The position numbers and the translations under genes were made by a program. The notes under the pieces were generated by a model. That model did not search any database. It was not told the origin of the DNA and saw only the letters and a list, made by a program, of their open reading frames with translations. A DNA stretch of 64,000 bases. Origin: Shinisaurus crocodilurus. Taxonomy: Eukaryota > Chordata > Lepidosauria > Squamata > Shinisauridae. The stretch spans positions 1 to 64,000 of the forward strand of contig JAHFWL010001250.1 in the NCBI GenBank assembly GCA_021292165.1, read 5' to 3'. Shown in pieces: positions 43,059 to 53,168 of the stretch (the stretch's first letter is position 1; each line of letters opens with the position of its first letter).

Positions 43059-43546
43059 CTAAAAAGCCAACAGTGCAGATCCCACAAGCCTGAAGCCTCC
43101 CAGAATTCTCTGACCTTCAGTGGGAGAGGCACTGGCAATGGGCTTCTTTCTGCCCCTGGTACCAGTCTTGGCCCTGTGGATTCTCATGTGTCCATAAAGA
43201 GCAGACGCCCTGTAGAAGGTTTTCCTGCATTCAAAGCACTGGTAAAGTTTTCCCCCCACATGAATTTGCCTGTGCTTGGCAAGATCAGAAACATAATAGG
43301 TTCTGTGCCCAGATTCAGGGAAGCAGTGTTTTCTCTCTCGTTGAGGAGCTGTGAAGGCCTCATCCGTCCCCATCATCTTCCCTTGATGGCTCCGTTGTCG
43401 CCTTGATCTGGTCCTAATTTCACAAGTCTCAGACCCCAAAGAAATGGGGGTCTGGCACTCTTCAGACTGGACTTTGGGCAGATCTGTTTGCTTGGGGCTT
43501 CCTTGAGGAGTATTCTCATTTTGGTTCCTATTCAGGGTCCTGCTAC
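43059..43546 (-). CDS. Terminal zinc-finger exon, gene C (proximal; one good finger)
   Basis: The acceptor is cttagcag, phase 1. The exon begins [18 protein letters not shown], parallel to the start of the distal finger exon (GNAELSKFRDENPQ), so the two are paralogous. The first finger has lost one zinc ligand (CFPESG where the second Cys should be) but keeps HRQIH. The second, [21 protein letters not shown], has all four ligands. A basic tail ([10 protein letters not shown]) follows before the stop. AATAAA-like sequence (minus strand) lies about 30 bp after the stop. With one intact finger, DNA binding by this form would be weak; it may be decaying. Confidence 0.7.
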
Positions 43547-43589
43547 CTGCTAAGAAGATGAGAAAACACAGGATAATTGTTAAAGAATT

Positions 43590-43745
43590 CTTCAGTGGAT
43601 AGAGAATAGAGCTTTGGAGAGGGGAGGCCCGAGTTCAAATCTCAACTCTCTGGCATGGATGCATAGTTTGGCATTGGGCAAACCGTTAGCCTCAGTTCTT
43701 CATCTGTAAAATGGGAGCAGGGACCTCTCTACATAGCAAGATTGT
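43590..43745 (+). repeat. MIR-like SINE
   Basis: Box B-like cgagttcaaatctcaactct, then the MIR-type core and 3' part ttggcattgggcaaaccgtt, cctcagttcttcatctgtaa. Old and diverged. Confidence 0.7.
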
Positions 43746-44139
43746 TGGGCGGACAAACATGGCAAAATTCCCAGGTTCACTGTCCCCACCATCTCTAATT
43801 AATAAAGGATCTCGGATAACGGGTAATGGGAAAGGTCTCTGCCTGCCTGAAGTCACGGAGATCCACTGCCAGTCAGAGCAGATAATACTGGCCGAGACAG
43901 ACCAATAGTCTGTCCTAGTGTAAAGCAGCTCCCTATGCAAGAAGTGGTCTGTGTGTCTCAGCTTGGAAGTCTCCGGTTTAAATCTCACATCTGCCATGGA
44001 CTTGTTAGGTGGCTTGAAGCAAGCCACCCTCTCTCAGCCCTTTCAATTTACATTTGTAGGCTGCCTTGAGGATGTTTTTAGAAAGGCTCTGGCCCACCCA
44101 TTTTTGGCTACCCATCACTGGTTAGCAGTTGCCAACAGA

Positions 44140-44770
44140 TTGACTGGGTTCAGACAACATGAGAACCCATACTCAAGGGTTGAGTATGGGTTGTGTATGG
44201 GTTGTAATTGAACCCTGGGTTGTTGTTGAAACATGGGTTATTGTGCTGTCAGAACCCAGCCGAGATAACAACCCTCAGTTCACAACCCAACAACAAACCA
44301 TGGGTTCTCTTCATGGGTTAGAATAATAGAATAGTAGATTTGGAAGGGGCCTATAAGGCCATGGAGTCCAACCCCCTGCTCAGCGCAGAACAGAGGTGGG
44401 CAGCCCAGGCAGTCACCCATCCAAGCACTGACCCAGCTCATGCCTGCTTAGCTTCAGCATGTGACCTGCATTATGTGCTCTGGTTAAGAAGCCATGGCTT
44501 GTTAGCACAGCTGGGTTCAAACAACAACAAGCCATGGCTTGTTAACCACGAACAACCCATGAAGAGAACCCATGGTTTGTTGTTGGGTTGTGAACTGTGG
44601 GTTGTTCACCATGGTTAGTTATCTCTGCTGGGTTCAAACAACACGATAACCCATGTTTCAACAACCCACAGTTCAATGACAACCCACACTCAACCCATAC
44701 TCAGCCTTTCAATGTGGCTTTATCTTGTTTTATGAACCCAGTCAATGAACCCAGTCAACTGAACCCAGTT
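44140..44770. mobile_element. Foldback element with ~180-250-bp arms
   Basis: 44145-44325 and 44510-44765 are inverted copies (aaacatgggttattgtgctg / cacgataacccatgtttcaa; caacccaacaacaaaccatg / catggtttgttgttgggttg). The centre holds the 5S-derived SINE. It lies between the gene C KRAB-B and proximal finger exons. Confidence 0.7.
44326..44470 (-). mobile_element. 5S-rRNA-derived SINE, third copy, inside a foldback element
   Basis: Minus orientation: tail at the left (complement of ttggactccatggccttata), head at the right (complement of gctgaagctaagcaggcatg). It separates the two arms of the inverted repeat at 44140-44770. Confidence 0.7.
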
Positions 44771-44928
44771 ATCTCCAAGGAGTATCTCTCTCTCTCTTCC
44801 CCTCCCCCTGGAGGAGACAATATGGAGCTAGATGGAGAAATAGCCCAACCTGGTGTAAGGCCAAGTTGCCTATGTACCCATCACCACCAAAGTCCTCCAT
44901 GACACTGTTTTTCTGCAAGGTCCCTTAC

Positions 44929-45036
44929 CTGAGTGGCTACCTGGGAATGACTCTCCATCCTCAGAGACCCGGATAAATACTGTTTCCTCTTGTTGCAGGT
45001 TGGGGAAGACCTCCGGTTTGGGAATCAAAAGTTCCC
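44929..45036 (-). CDS. KRAB-B-type exon (gene C)
   Basis: This is a 108-bp exon, phase 1 to 1, with acceptor AG at 45038-45037 and donor GTAAGG. It reads GELLIPKPEVFPNLQQEE and then TVFIRVSEDGESFPGSHS. The 'IPKPEV...L.Q.EE' pattern is the usual sequence after KRAB-A in these genes. It lies 143 bp downstream of the KRAB-A exon and can splice to either finger exon, both of which accept phase 1. Confidence 0.75.
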
Positions 45037-45179
45037 CTTTTGATTGGAGAGAGAAAGGAGGAATTGGGTGAAAAGAGGCACTTCTGCTTCACCAGGAGAA
45101 GGCAGAGAAGAAATGTAGATTCCAGTTTAATCTTTTTTGGGGGAAGGGGGTGTTGCACACACATACTTGAGATATTTAC

Positions 45180-45306
45180 CTGAAAAAGTAACTGTCCCAT
45201 AATTGTCCTCCATAACCTCCCAGTACATGGGACTTTGAATGGGATTTAGCACAGACCCTTCTGCCACGTCCAAAGATACAGCCTCAGCCTTGAAATCCAC
45301 GGTCCC
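45180..45306 (-). CDS. KRAB-A box exon (gene C)
   Basis: This is a 127-bp exon, phase 0 to 1, with acceptor AG at 45308-45307 and donor GTAAAT. It encodes GTVDFKAEAVSLDVAEGSVL and then NPIQSPMYWEVMEDNYG. It matches the gene A KRAB-A exon in length, splice sites and the core WEVM(Q/E)(E/D)N, but EEW is changed to AEG, so a residue important for KRAB function is altered. Repressor activity is therefore doubtful. Confidence 0.78.
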
Positions 45307-45334
45307 CTGAAATAGGGAAAGCATCCCCTACTCA

Positions 45335-45712
45335 GAATCGTAAGAGTTGGAGGGGGTGCTTGGGGGCCATCTAGTCCAACCCGCTTCTCAATGCAATCTA
45401 GAGCTAGAGCATCCCCAACAGATGGCAGTCCAACCTCTTCTTGAAGACATCCAGCAAAGGAGAGACCACCACCCCTTCTGGTAACTGGATCTACTGTCCA
45501 ATAACTCTTGCTATCAAGACATTTCTCCTACTGCTCAACTGAAATCTTTCCTCCTGGATCTTAAGCCTGTTACATCTAGTCTGGCCCCCTGAGGCAGAAG
45601 AGAACAAGCCTTTGTCCTCTTCCCATGTGGCAGCCCCCCACAAGTCTTTGAAGAGGGCTATCATGTGTCCCTCTCAGTCTTCTCCAGGCGAAGCATACAA
45701 AAATATATACGT
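45335..45712 (-). mobile_element. CR1 3' UTR
   Basis: Minus orientation: gggggccatctagtccaacc, ctactgtccaataactcttg, ccttaagcctgttacatcta-like blocks. It lies just upstream of the gene C KRAB-A exon. Confidence 0.7.
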
Positions 45713-46156
45713 ATATTGTAGAGTGGGAAAAAGTGCAGAAAAGGGCAACTAAAATGATCAAGGGGCTGGAGCAACTTCCCTATGAGGAAAAGTTACAGCA
45801 TTTGGGATTGTTTAGCTTAGAAAAAAGGCAAGTAAGGAGAGATATGATAGAGGTGTAGAAAATTATGCATAGTGTGGAGAAAGTGGATAGGGAGACACTT
45901 TTCTCCCTCTCTCATAACACTAGAACCCGGGGTGATCCCATGAAGCCGATTGGTGGGAGATTCAGGACAGGAAGTACTTCTTCACACAGCACATAGTTAA
46001 ACTATGGAATTCACTTCCACAAGATGTAGTGATGGCCACCAATTTGAGGGCTTTAAAAGGGGATTTGACAAATTCATGGAAGAGAAGGTTATCAGTGGCT
46101 ACTAGTCCTGATGGCTATATGCTTCCTCCATTATCAGAGGCAGTATACCTATGTCA

Positions 46157-47205
46157 TCATCATCAGGCGATCACTCGTGACCGAGTAAGATTGTCTTCCG
46201 GGATAAAAGGAGGAAATTCTAAAGAAGATTGTGTAGACTCTAGCGATGGGTCCGTAAGTGACTGTGGAGGCCAATTCTAGATCCACACAGCTTCCCACAG
46301 TGAGGACACAGGTTACCAGATAGAAGATGGTCCTGTAAAGGATTCATTTGACGTGCTTTTCGCTTAGCACGTTTCTCCCTTTCACCTTGCACTCGGGCTT
46401 CTTCAAAGTCCATGGAACCTTTGTGAAAGGCCAACCTCCATTTAGATCGTTCATGGGCCAGAGCTTCCCAGTTTTCGATGTTTATATTGCATTTTTTTAG
46501 ATTAGCCTTATGAACATCTTTAAACCTCTTATATTGACCACCGATATTCCGCTTTCCATCCTTGAGTTGGGAGTAAAGTAACTGCTTTGGGAGATGGCAG
46601 TCAGGCATTCGAACAACATGACTGGTCCACTGAAGTTGGCGTTGAAGGATCATTTTTTCAATGCTAGTAGTCTTTGCTTCTTCCAGTACACTGACATTTG
46701 TTCGCCTATCTTCCCAAGTAATTTGCAGGATTTTCCGGAGGCAACGTTGATGAAACCTTTCAAGGAGGTGGAAGTGACGTTTATAGATAGTCCATGTTTC
46801 GCAGGCATACAATAAAGTTGGTAATACAATGGCTTCATAAACCAGTGTTTTGGTCTTCTTACAAATATCCCGATCCTCGAACACTCTATGTTTCATTCGA
46901 GAAAATGCGGCACTTGCGGAGCTCAGACGATGCTGGATTTCACTGTCGATGTTAGCTGTAACAGAAAGATAGCTGCCAAGATAGAGGAAATGATCGACAT
47001 TTTCCAGTATTGTTCCGCCAAGCTGGATAGATGGCATCACCAAAGGATTGGCTTGCACTTGCTGATGAAGCACTTTGGTTTTTTTGATGTTAAGTGAGAG
47101 ACCAAGTTTTTCGTATGCTTCTGCAAAAGCATTTAGGATAGTTTGGAGATCATCCTCTGAATGTGCGGAGACCACATTATCATCAGCATACTGAAGTTCC
47201 ACAAC
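46157..47205 (-). mobile_element. 5'-truncated non-LTR LINE inserted in a CR1 tail
   Basis: A minus-strand LINE fragment interrupts a CR1 3' region, which resumes at about 47206. It encodes the catalytic YADD (LQYADDNVVSAHSEDDLQTI) and continues to a C-terminal C2H2-like finger (CPHCGKLCGSRIGLHSHLRTH), then a short UTR with a (GAT)n tail. The clade is not settled; RTE-like or another APE-type LINE is possible. Confidence 0.8.
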
Positions 47206-47223
47206 GTACACCTGAGGAACTTG
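46240..47223 (-). pseudogene. LINE reverse transcriptase C-terminus with terminal C2H2-like finger
   Basis: About 330 codons are open without interruption: palm-domain YADD, then a thumb/connection region (LLYACETWTIYKRHFHLLER, LRKILQITWEDRRTN, WTSHVVRM), a basic linker (EREKRAKRKARQ), and CPHCGKLCGSRIGLHSHLRTH at the end. The upstream fingers and endonuclease are missing, so it is a dead copy despite the long frame. A young insertion explains the open frame better than domestication does. Confidence 0.75.
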
Positions 47224-47344
47224 GGCGGGAGGGTGCTGTTGCACTCATGTCCTGCTTGTGGGTTTACTGAGGGCAGCTGGTTGGTCACCGTCTGAACAGA
47301 ATGCTTACCTAGATGGACCCTTGGTCTGTCCAGCATGGCTCTTC

Positions 47345-47520
47345 TTATGTTCCTATACCCAGTTCCTTCAGCCTTTCCTCATAGGACCTGTTTTCCATAT
47401 CCCTGGCTGTCTTTGTTGCCCTCTTCTGAACCCATTCCAATTTGTCTCCCTCCTCCTTAAAAGTGTGATACCCAGAATGGGACACAGTACTCCAAGGGAG
47501 GTCTGACTGTTGCTGATCAT
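47345..47520 (-). repeat. CR1 reverse-transcriptase fragment
   Basis: Complement of the CR1 C-terminal coding region (ttcagcctttcctcatagga, tgttgccctcttctgaaccc). Confidence 0.65.
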
Positions 47521-47589
47521 CTGTTGTCCAGAAATAGATTTTAAGTCACATATGTAGACTTAATGTGACATACACGTGATGAGTATAAA

Positions 47590-47800
47590 AGGCTTACTGG
47601 TCTAGCAGCTGATTCTGCTTTGGATATCAAAACGCCTGGGGTTCAAATGCTGGACAAGCCCGTAAAAACAACAAAGAGCCTTGTGGCAACTTAAAGGCTA
47701 ACAAAAGCTTTTGTGGACTAGGGGTCACTTCATCAGATACAAGACCATGCAGCCTAAGTACGGAGGGCAGTACCTTTGAGGAGGGAAAGACAGAAACCCA
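47590..47800 (+). repeat. tRNA-headed SINE remnant
   Basis: A box B-like ggggttcaaatgctggac is followed by aaagagccttgtggcaactt and gggtcacttcatcagataca, a combination seen in tRNA-derived reptile SINEs. Diverged. Confidence 0.45.
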
Positions 47801-48303
47801 ACAGGTACAGGAGTCAAATGTATTCCTATTTATCATTAATTGTACTCCTGACGATAATGATTAAGAATACAAATGTATTAATTCAAATTCATCACCAGAA
47901 AATAGTGCTTCATCAGGGAAAGTCTTAAAACATTCATTATCATTTATAAGGAACTTGAGTAACGTACTGCACATGCAAAAAAATATCTTCAGACACAGAT
48001 CACACTTCTCAATAAACAATACTGCATACAACGGAACACACAATTGCAAATAACAACTAATTTTACTATATAAACATATAATAAGCCTTAAAACAGCTTA
48101 AAACTCCAGTTGTGTTGGCCAGGCTGGCAGGCAATGGTGGGACTTGTAGTCCAACATATCTGGAGGGTGCCAGGTTGGGAAAGGCTGCTAAAAATATACA
48201 GGAGCCAAACTTTTTGGAGGAGGGCCGGTGGTGTAGTCTGGCTCCCCAGTATTTTAAGGTCTACTGTGAACATAAGCAGCCAGCCCCCTGGAACGTTGCA
48301 TAC

Positions 48304-48356
48304 CTCAGTCCTGACACCTTCAGCAGCTTCCCATCCATCAGTGCAATGCATTGGAC
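48304..48356 (-). CDS. Second linker exon (gene C)
   Basis: This 53-bp candidate exon has acceptor ctcctcag and donor GTATGC. With one carried base it reads CPMHCTDGWEAAEGVRTE. It takes phase 1 from 50231-50351 and leaves phase 0 for KRAB-A, exactly as 6180-6256 does in gene A. Its shortness means the support is mostly phase and position. Confidence 0.5.
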
Positions 48357-48595
48357 CTGAGGAGCTTGAGAGCTTTATTCTGCTGGCTTTGAGAGACAGG
48401 AGGGGGAGATGTTTTCAGAGCAACATTCATACAGTTATTGACTTCATAATGTCTTTTTAGATAGAGTCAAGCGGTCTATAAATTGATTAAATAAAATAAT
48501 CAATAATTTATTCATTTCAATTATTTATGTCCCACTTTTCTAAAAACATCAGCAAGGCAGCCTACAAATGCTAAAAGGTTTGTGTACGTGCGCAT

Positions 48596-48608
48596 GTGTG
48601 TGCGTGCA

Positions 48609-48645
<37 letters not shown>
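48596..48645. repeat. (TG)n/(CG)n/(CA)n microsatellite
   Basis: gtgtgtgcgtgcatgcgcgcgcgcacacac and following CA repeats: alternating purine-pyrimidine throughout. Simpler dinucleotide runs are at 12174-12200, 17044-17067 and 27558-27577. Confidence 0.85.
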
Positions 48646-48933
48646 GGTTCTACAAATACAAAATAGTAGAGTAACCTGTAGTCTTACGTTAGACCAAACG
48701 GCAAATCAGGAGCCAGGATCCAAGAATAACCAAGGATACAGAAACATGCCAGAACACAGGAAGATTTGAGTTGCTTGAGCAAGGCTCATCTGGAACAGGA
48801 AGTGCTTTATACTCCTTCCTGTCTGGAAGGATCCAATGGCCCATGATGGAAACTATTCTGGTTTGAAAGAAGGCAAGCAATCTGAGCTATAAACCAGCTG
48901 CATCCCTCCTCCCACCCAGCAACTTCTTACACC

Positions 48934-49071
48934 AGCCTTCCCCAACCTTGAGCCCTCCAGATGTGTTAGACTACAACTCCCAACATCCACCAGCCAGGAG
49001 AACTGGCTGGGGGATGTTGGGAGTTGTAGTCTAACACATCTGGAAGACTCCGGATTGGGGAAGACTGTCCT
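48934..49071. mobile_element. Palindromic MITE, 'ACAACTCCCA' family, near-perfect copy
   Basis: agatgtgttagactacaact at the left pairs with agttgtagtctaacacatct at the right; the centre is ccagccaggagaactggctgg. Confidence 0.8.
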
Positions 49072-49329
49072 ACATCATATTGCTGAAAAGGGCATCCAAT
49101 AAGCAAAGTTTTTTAAAAATACTTTCTGCGACCGGGGAACTCTTTCAATGCTGTTTCATCTTCCCAACAGAACCTCTGTGCATTGCAGAGCATTCTGGGA
49201 CATTTTCCAGGCAGGAACACATTCAGTTCACAGCCAAGACACTAACCAGACCTGTTGGGCCTTGCTGTTCCCCTGTGTGAACTGACACTGCAGCCTGGAG
49301 CACACCCAGCACTATCCCGTAGCTTCGTA

Positions 49330-49492
49330 TTGGGCTACTGGTTTTACTATACATTCCTGCTTTTTATTGAATATGTATTTACTGAATTTTATTGTATCTG
49401 TTTTGTATTGTTTTCTTAATCTTGTACGCCACCTTCAGAGGGTTCCACCCTTAAAGCAGGCCTAAAAATAATTTTAAATAAATAAAATAAAA
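49330..49492 (+). repeat. L2-like 3' tail
   Basis: cttgtacgccaccttcagag ... taaagcaggcctaaaaataa with AT-rich tail. Confidence 0.5.
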
Positions 49493-49630
49493 ATACTTTG
49501 TGGGGAAAGATTGGCAGCAGTGGGCTCTTTTACAACAAAGCTTGTCCACAGTTATTGATCTTTCCACTGAAGAACCACTGATACCCTTCCTCAGAGAACC
49601 TTCCACAGAACACAATTCAAAATCCATACA

Positions 49631-49845
49631 GTGGGCAGTATCCAATGCGACACTAGCACTAACGTAAGGTACGTTACACTAGCATAAGAAGTCTCTAGCG
49701 CAACTCCAACAGTGTTAGCTGGTGCAATGGGTTTTCTGGAGAAAACCATTGTGCCAGCTAACACTATTGGTGTTGCACTAGAGACCTCTTACGCTAGCGT
49801 AACGTAATTTATGTTAGCACTAGTGTTGCATTGCCTACTGCCCAT
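49631..49845. mobile_element. 215-bp foldback MITE
   Basis: A long, near-perfect inverted repeat: gtgggcagtatccaatgcga at the left and tgcattgcctactgcccat at the right, with arms of about 100 bp meeting at ttttctggagaaaa. Confidence 0.8.
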
Positions 49846-50230
49846 TACGTCGTTGGCTCGATTCAGATGTCACATCAAAGCATAGCTTAAGGATGCTTTA
49901 GTGTGACGCTCGAATTGGCAACCCATGGTTTGCGATCAGCCTGCAAACCAGAATGAAAAACCATGGTTTGAAGCGGGCTTTCAAACCGTGGTTGGCCTAT
50001 AAGTTAGTTTGAATTGACAAAACCGTAGTTAATGACTTGCTATGCCCACAGAGGCCACAACACCACAGAAATTGAAATACTGAGCAGGTTGAAAATAAAA
50101 TCAGACAAGCTACTCCAAACCATGGCTTGCTGGTATGTTTGGAAGCTCCAGCCATGATTTGGGTTCTCAGCTACAGCTAGTGCAAGCCATGCCTTGGCAT
50201 GAGGTCTGAGTTAAGCCACTAAATCCTTAC

Positions 50231-50351
50231 ATGGCAAAGTGATACCACCATCACCCTTCTGCTTGGATTCCTTGCAGATCTCTCTCGGGGTGGAATGGTG
50301 CGGAACCTCCTCTACTCCCAAGAAACTCTGGACCATCTCCTGCAATGGCTC
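50231..50351 (-). CDS. First linker exon (gene C)
   Basis: This is a 121-bp open exon with acceptor tgtttcag and donor GTAAGG, phase 0 to 1. It reads EPLQEMVQSFLGVEEVPHHS at the start, then a lysine-rich stretch (KESKQKGDGG). It is the counterpart of 8131-8239 and 27811-27937. Its natural upstream partner is the SCAN exon truncated at 54681, and about 3.3 kb of CR1 sequence now lies between them. Confidence 0.6.
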
Positions 50352-50513
50352 CTGAAACAGCAATGAAGCCCCAATTCAGGAGGGAATCAGACTGAGCATA
50401 AACCGTATGGATCAAGGCACTTTTTGTTCTCTGAACCTCTGTCTCCTTATGGACACAAATGAATGGGGCTGGCATCAAGGGTAGGAGTGAAGGGAGTTAT
50501 CCAAACTCCCTGC

Positions 50514-51358
50514 AGTGTAGGCAGGGACAACAAATAATCAGCAGGCTGCCACTCCCCCTTAACACCCACCTCAGCCATTAGCCAGGGGACTCTCAGACCT
50601 TTCAGGACACCCTTGGGGCACAAAAATAAGGCTTCAAGCTGGCACCCTCTATTTCAAGCCCCAAGCCTACTCTAAAAGGTAGCAAGACCAAACAGAAGGC
50701 TTTGGAATTAGTACTGGGGTCTTACCTGGAATAAAGCACACATAGCTCTAAAGGTAGAGATTAAGTTTATTTACATAGGGCAAAGGGAAAGGAGTAAAAA
50801 GTTGTACAAATATCAGAGAAAACAGAGGAAACCCTTTGGAACAATGCTGTAGGCAAAAATAACAAATCAATACCTAAGCCTATCCTATACTTTACCTAAG
50901 TAAGGGTCTTCCAACAGGAAAGGGTCATTCAGGAGCCAAAAGCTCACAGGCCCAAAAGCTAGGTAGCACAGGCAGACGAAGACTAAAGACCAGAATGATG
51001 AGGAAACCGAAGACCAAATGGCAACAGTAGCCCCCCTGGCTTTATACCTGGCCCCCCAGGCCCTTGACCAATGTGAGGTGAGCCTCCTTAGCCAATCATT
51101 GGCAGGCTGGATAACTTCCTCGGCTTCCAAGAGGGGAGGGGGGGAGTGAAAAGCTCTCACCACAGCCCAGTTGAAATCGGTCACTCTAATTTTGGCAAGA
51201 ATTCAACTCTGACCTTGAAGGCCTTGAGACTAGAACAGTGTGAGATAATGTATGCAGGTGGTTTTAAGGAATGTGTGCAGGCCCCTCCTCACTAAATGGA
51301 GCTTCTTTCTAGGCAGCTACACCTTAACAAGAAAATGTATTTCTTGACAGTAGGCATG
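50514..51358. other. Unresolved stretch left of CR1 copy 2
   Basis: Flanked by a gtaggca direct repeat (50517-50523 and 51352-51358), with an AATAAACTTAAT-like signal on the minus strand at about 50765. It may be an LTR-type insertion, but the ends do not show a clear TG...CA pair. Confidence 0.3.
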
Positions 51359-51418
51359 GTTGGGCTCCTGTTGAGGGCCCACACTCCAGCAGGGGCCTAC
51401 TAGCAAAAGCCCCTGAAT

Positions 51419-52093
51419 TTGTTCCTCCTCTTCACCCAGCAGGGGCCTACTAGCAAAAGCCCCTGGATTTGTTCCTCCTCTTCACCCAACGTGACAGCGG
51501 GCACCCAACGTGACAGCGAGCAACAGGCTGAAGGTCAGTCAAGTGGAGGCAATCAAACCAAGGCCTACAGCAAGAGGAAGAGAAGAGTACTAGTAGTGGG
51601 AGACTCCCTCCTGCGGGGGATCGAAGCCAAAGTATGTCGCGAAGACCCATGGACTTGCCAGGTGTGCTGTCTCCCTGGGGGGGCATGGGTTAAGGATGTG
51701 ACAGAGCAGCTGTTGAGGCTCATACAGCCCACCAACACATACCCCTTTCTTCTCATCCACGTGGGTACAAATGATACTGCCAAGCGGAGTTACAAAGAAA
51801 TCACAGCAGACTTTGAAGAGTTGGGAAAGGAACTCAAGAACTTTGGGGCCCAGATAGTCTTCTCATCCATCCTTCCAGTACTTGGAAGAGGCATAGAAAG
51901 GGAAAGAAAAATACTCCGAGTGAATGACTGGCTACGAAGGTGGTGCCAACGTGAGGGATTTGGATTCTGGGACCACGAGCTACACTTCCTGGAAGATGGA
52001 CTGCTGGCAAAGGATGGGTTGCACCTCACAAGGACTGGGAAGAATGTGTTTGGCCACAGCAAGAGGAACTTAATCAGGAGGGCTTTAAACTGA
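51419..52093 (+). pseudogene. CR1 ORF1 with SGNH/GDSL esterase domain
   Basis: There are 224 open codons. The SGNH hydrolase blocks are visible: VVGDSLLRGIEAK (nucleophile Ser), HVGTNDTAK (Asn), and DGLHLTRTGKN near the C-terminus (Asp and His). CR1 ORF1 proteins are known to carry such an esterase, thought to act on lipids or membranes during retrotransposition. The N-terminal PHD-like finger usual in the family is not seen. The first 100 bp hold a roughly 50-bp tandem duplication. The frame is open, so it may have been active recently. Confidence 0.85.
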
Positions 52094-52214
52094 ATCCAAC
52101 AGGGGAGGGAGACATAAACTCGGGGGTACCATTGGAAGAAGGCCTCTGTGCCACAACGGAGAGAACAGCTCCAGCGGTGCCCAGTGATTACCACAAAATG
52201 TAGGGGAAAAGTCG

Positions 52215-53150
52215 GACTATAAAGCACATAGTCTTCGATGTCTCTATACTAATGCCCAGAGTATGGGCAACAAACAGGACGAATTTGAACTCTTGATACA
52301 TGAGGGCAAATACGACTTGATAGGGATAACTGAAGCCGTTGAAGGCAAATAATGCAAAATTGCATTTATTTATTACATTTATATCCCGCCTTTTTTCCTG
52401 CAAGGATCCCAAGGCAGCTTACATAATCCTCCTCATATTCCAGGATAACTGAAACCTGGTGGGATGACTCCCATGGCTGGAATACAGCAATTGAAGGGTA
52501 TAACTTGTTCAAAAGGAACAGAAGCAACTGAAAGGGAGGTGGAGTTGTGCTGTATGTTAAAGATATGTTTCTCTGCACAGAGATACAGGAAGAGGAGCTT
52601 GGCAGCCCCATTGAGAGCATCTAGGTTAAAATAAAGGGGGCAAAGGATAAGACGAACATGGTGGTTGGAGTCTACTACCGACCACCCAATCAGGGGGAAG
52701 ACAAGGATGAAACTTTTGAAAAGCAATTTGCAAATGTTTCAAGGAGGCATGATGTGGTAGTAATGGGTGACTTCAATTTCCCTGATATCTGTTGGGAGAC
52801 TTATTCAGCCAAATGGCCCCTCCAAGAAATTCCTGAGTTGTGCTGCTGATAACTTCCTCCTACAGAAAGTGGAGGAAGGAACTAGAGGATCGGCTATCCT
52901 TGACCTGATTCTAACCAACAGAGACGAGTTAGTGGATAAAGTGGCAGTTTCGGGAACTCTGGGAGAAAGTGACCATGTTATACTTGAGTTCTTGATTCTA
53001 AGGGGAGCAAAAGCTGAGTGTAGCCAAACACGTACCCTGGATTTTAGGAAAGCCAATTTTAACAAACTAAGAACAATGATAAGTAAGATCCCATGGCAAG
53101 CGACTCTAATGAGAAAAGGAGCCCAGGATGGGTGGGAGTTTTTAAAATAG
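52215..53150 (+). pseudogene. CR1 APE-type endonuclease region, broken
   Basis: The endonuclease can be followed in pieces: TNAQSMGNKQDEFELLI before the SINE, then ITETWWDDSHGWN, VVGVYYRPPNQGEDKDETF, VVVMGDFNFPDICWE, and, after a frame change, ILDLILTNRDELVDK and ESDHVILEF. Catalytic blocks ITETWW, GDFNFP and SDH are present. A SINE insertion, at least two stops and a frameshift near 52830 make it inactive. Confidence 0.75.
52335..52442 (-). mobile_element. 5'-truncated Sauria-type SINE in the CR1 endonuclease
   Basis: This is the 3' part of a Sauria SINE (atttatatcccgccttttt, minus orientation), flanked by an exact 11-bp duplication, GGATAACTGAA (52324-52334 and 52443-52453). Confidence 0.85.
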
Positions 53151-53168
53151 GAAATTTTAAAGGCACAA

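Larger units (their letters stand above)
45713..47355 (+). mobile_element. CR1-type tail interrupted by another LINE
   Basis: 45713-46156 and 47206-47355 form one plus-strand CR1-type 3' region (gaaaagttacagcatttggg ... cctgcttgtgggtttactga), opened by the LINE fragment 46157-47205. Confidence 0.72.

Noticed and set aside
46240..47223. A domesticated reverse transcriptase
   Set aside because: It is 5'-truncated, has a LINE 3' tail and lies inside a CR1; a young dead insertion explains the open frame.
50514..51358. A complete LTR
   Set aside because: The flanking gtaggca repeat is suggestive, but no TG...CA ends agree with it; listed only as an unresolved stretch.
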